Positions 61,243 through 64,000 of a stretch of 64,000 bases of DNA are shown here, in pieces. A model generated the notes under the pieces. It saw only the letters and a program-made list of their open reading frames with translations. It did no database searches and was not told the origin of the DNA. The position numbers and the translations under genes were made by a program. This stretch comes from Straminergon stramineum (lineage: Eukaryota > Streptophyta > Bryopsida > Hypnales > Calliergonaceae). Every line of letters starts with the position of its first letter. Position 1 is the first letter of the stretch. Where the stretch lies: contig OY987269.1 of NCBI GenBank assembly GCA_963920665.1, positions 10,666,501-10,730,500 of the forward strand, in the 5' to 3' direction.

Positions 61243-63255
61243 GTTCCTTCTTCACATACAATAAAATTTTCAGCTAGCATGCCAACTTGCCAAGTTAAGC
61301 ACGTTCATCGAAGGATGGAGAAGCTAAGTTACAACATATGCTTAACTCCAAGCACTGAAAACAAAGCGAATCTGACGGAAACTGCACCGGCCAAAATGAT
61401 TACTAAGACTGAGATATTTTCTGCAGAGAAATCTTCAGGCTTCGCAGTTCTAGTAATTAGTCACTTTTTTTTCCTTTTCATGAACCTTGGCGCCATTCAC
61501 TCTTTTGTGGAGTGATTGCTGCTCAAATGCAGTATCATTCCACCTCTGCACTGACCTTAAGAATATATCGAGGGTCGTTTGACATTCGTGAAATAAAATT
61601 GAAAATTGGAAAAAAATAATTAAAATAAAAAAATAAATAGTAGTAATAACTTTTTACTTGCAAATCTAACACAAACTAACACAAACTAGCAAGATTCTTT
61701 GTGACAAGATTTGGGCTAATGTTTTTTCCATTTGCACATTTGCATGCAATCAAATGGCCCTCCGAAGGGATGAAATTTTCTTTGATGTTTCAAGTTAAAA
61801 TTTTCTTATAGTTGACACTTTAAAAATTCATGATTTATTCACATGAAGTTTACAAAATACTTCCAACAACGCATTGCAATTGTCTTTCCATTGGCAACAA
61901 AGACCAATCAAAATGATGCCCACACTTTGACAATAAGAAATTTTCTATCTCTAATCGGATGCTTATTCAAATGCTTTTAGATGTGGTTTTTTTAAAGACT
62001 CAAGATTGGAAGTTCTTAGTGTACTATTACAAAAAATATTTGCAACAATGCTATCCAACTGCTTGAGATTGAAATTTGAGATGCTCAAAGGTTGTGAGCT
62101 CACAACAATGGCCAAATTATTACATACATGAGTTGTTGCAAGTCTAATGAATACGTGAGTGACTATTTTAATTTCTATTATGGTTGTAAATGTCATTCTT
62201 AGTTACACACTAGAATAGACAATGTCTACATCTAATATACCTCAATAATTGAAAAAGTAGTGCAATTGAAGCACAACTATTCAATCTTCAATGTACAAGT
62301 AGATCACATTTTTGCAAAAAAGATGAAATAAAACATAGACAATGAACCTAATGCTTTTCAAGTCCCAACTTGTGATGATTTCTAATGAGGAAAGATATAT
62401 TATTTTCAAACATAAGATTCCTCTACTACCAATGTGTACAACCCCCCCAAATGGTTTACTTAGACTAGCTAACTCCATGTCCTTCTAGAATTTAGGAGGT
62501 CCAACCAATTTCTTCAATTGTAAAGAACAATAGAGTATATAATGACATACATAGCATTCTAGTACTAATTAATCTCCTTACTTTTAATGATGTGGTTCTC
62601 TCTCCTCTTCCCTCTATTTGTATAGCTTAAGGGACTTTGTGTATGATAGGTTGGCAAAATAGGTAGAGAATGTGGTGGACAAACTTTTGAATCAAAGACT
62701 TCATTATTATATTTAGGGATTTGATTCATCTACCTAAAGTCAAAAGAAATGTTGGAGGTCATATTGAACAATTCATTCAAAGCTTGAACTTTACTTTGAA
62801 GGGCACTCTAAATTATAGACAATAAAAAATTCCTATATAATATCTAAAGAAATAAAATTGCCTCAATAGTTTTGTTATTTTGTAAATCACAAGGGTAAAG
62901 TTTCTTTGCTTCTTCCTCAACTTTGGATTAATATCCTTGAAGCTTTTTTGCTTGCCTATCAATCTTAGTTGTGTTGATATTTTAGATGTACAACATCTTG
63001 AAAACATGGTTTTTGGATACAAAACTTCATAATGGCCGAAAACTGTATAAAAAAGGCCTTTGAGTAAGGATCCTATTATTGAATTGTAATAGCTTTTATT
63101 CAATTGTATTGGTAGTCTAAAAGGGATTCCAAACTCTCTTAGATTTCATTTTTGGAATTTATTAGAATATAACTATATGTCTATAAAAGTGTTGTAAATT
63201 AGTATACCCAAAGTCAACCCTAGACTCTCTCATATGTAGAGACTATATATTTTAA
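61243..63255. other. AT-rich DNA right of the MITE cluster
   Basis: A GC-richer piece at about 61250-61500 has an open + frame ending at 61515, but no motif or splice context. The rest is AT-rich with no recognised feature. Confidence 0.45.
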
Positions 63256-63890
63256 GCAAAAATCTACTTGATGGGATGGTTTAATAGTTAGATCACAATT
63301 AGGTACAATCACCTTGTGATAGTTTCACAAAACACTTGCTAGACTATCTTCTATGGCTAATGTCAAGTTTAATTATCAAAGTTTGGTGATGTTATCCCCC
63401 TATGTTGTTGGAGCTAGTGAGACAAGAATCTAGATAGGATGGTTTTAGAAGTAGATCACAATCAAGTGAAGTTCCTTATAGTACTTTCACATGACATTTG
63501 TCAAACTATATTCAATAAATTGTAACAATTAGTCATCACAGGCTAGTTGATGCTATCTTCTTTTGTGGTTGAAGCTAGTGAGGTAGAATCTACATGGGAT
63601 GGTTTTGTATGCAAATCACAATCACTAGAAGAAAACCATGAGGATTTTAGTACAATCAACTTGATGTTTTTGTTTTCTATAACCCATAAACATCAAGTTC
63701 AATACAAATGAGGGAATTAGGAGAAATTGTTATGGGATAGTAGTAGTTTCACAAGACACTTTTCAAACTATCTTCAATGAATTGTATTGAATCAAGTCAT
63801 TAAGGACTAGTTGATGTTTTCTTCCCACATGGTTGAAGCTAGTGAGGGAAGAATTTGCAAAGGATGGTTTTGCAAGTAAATTACAAATAG
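63255..63890 (+). repeat. Degenerate tandem repeat, at least four units
   Basis: A block like aatctacatgggatggtttt followed by agatcacaatca recurs at about 63261, 63427, 63587 and 63852. The units share gtttcacaagacacttt, aaactatcttcaa and ttgaagctagtgag segments. Spacings are about 166, 160 and 265 bp; the last is enlarged by extra sequence around 63640-63720. The repeat may continue past the window edge. Confidence 0.7.
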
Positions 63891-64000
63891 ATGCAAATAC
63901 CTAGTACTACACTGAATTAGACATTTTTGCACTTGGGAGGTGCAACATTGCACTTGGCTCGTATGCCATCTAAAATAGACAATTTCAAATATTGGGAGGG

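Overview
The window looks like nuclear DNA of a land plant, most likely a bryophyte (liverwort or moss). The genes have many short GT-AG introns, the flanks are AT-rich and full of decayed transposons, and one locus fuses an alpha/beta-hydrolase domain to NB-ARC and LRR domains. That is the HNL receptor class, known from the liverwort Marchantia and other non-seed plants. The species itself cannot be fixed from the sequence. I saw no tRNA, rRNA or CRISPR features.

Layout. (1) 2007-7846 (+): a complete 13-exon Notchless (NLE) WD40 gene for 60S ribosome assembly; its first intron is a six-fold tandem repeat. (2) 10196-16245 (+): a complete 7-exon SMG7/EST1-like gene for nonsense-mediated mRNA decay. 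(3) 16.2-20.9 kb: AT-rich, with a Stowaway-type MITE and a ~176-bp direct duplication. (4) 21704-26023 (+): a complete 11-exon cytosolic-type prolyl-tRNA synthetase with an untranslated first exon. (5) 26836-27412 (-): a two-exon gene for a 110-aa protein, not recognised. (6) 27.4-43 kb: a transposon graveyard, with a MULE-like SWIM transposase remnant (-), a candidate LTR, a hAT/DUF659 transposase remnant (+) and low-complexity tracts. (7) 43.2-47.9 kb (-): the hydrolase-NB-ARC-LRR receptor, with 22 near-identical 72-bp LRR units and a Gly in place of the nucleophilic Ser of the hydrolase domain. (8) 48-52 kb: a dispersed duplication whose two copies differ largely as expected from CpG decay. 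(9) 54327-55461 (-): a 5' fragment of a KORRIGAN-like GH9 endoglucanase pseudogene. (10) 59.5-61.24 kb: three adjacent TA-flanked MITEs sharing terminal inverted repeats. (11) 63.26-63.9 kb: a degenerate tandem repeat.

The left 27 kb is a housekeeping block of ribosome assembly, mRNA surveillance and tRNA charging. Telomere-like TTAGGG/AGGGTTT motifs lie in the early introns of its genes. The right 37 kb is repeat-rich accessory DNA around one immune-receptor locus. That locus has intact NB-ARC motifs, but no simple pair of splice sites joins the NB-ARC exon in frame to the LRR exon, so it may be a recent pseudogene. Exon boundaries were read by eye from splice signals, frame continuity and family resemblance; no alignment was run.
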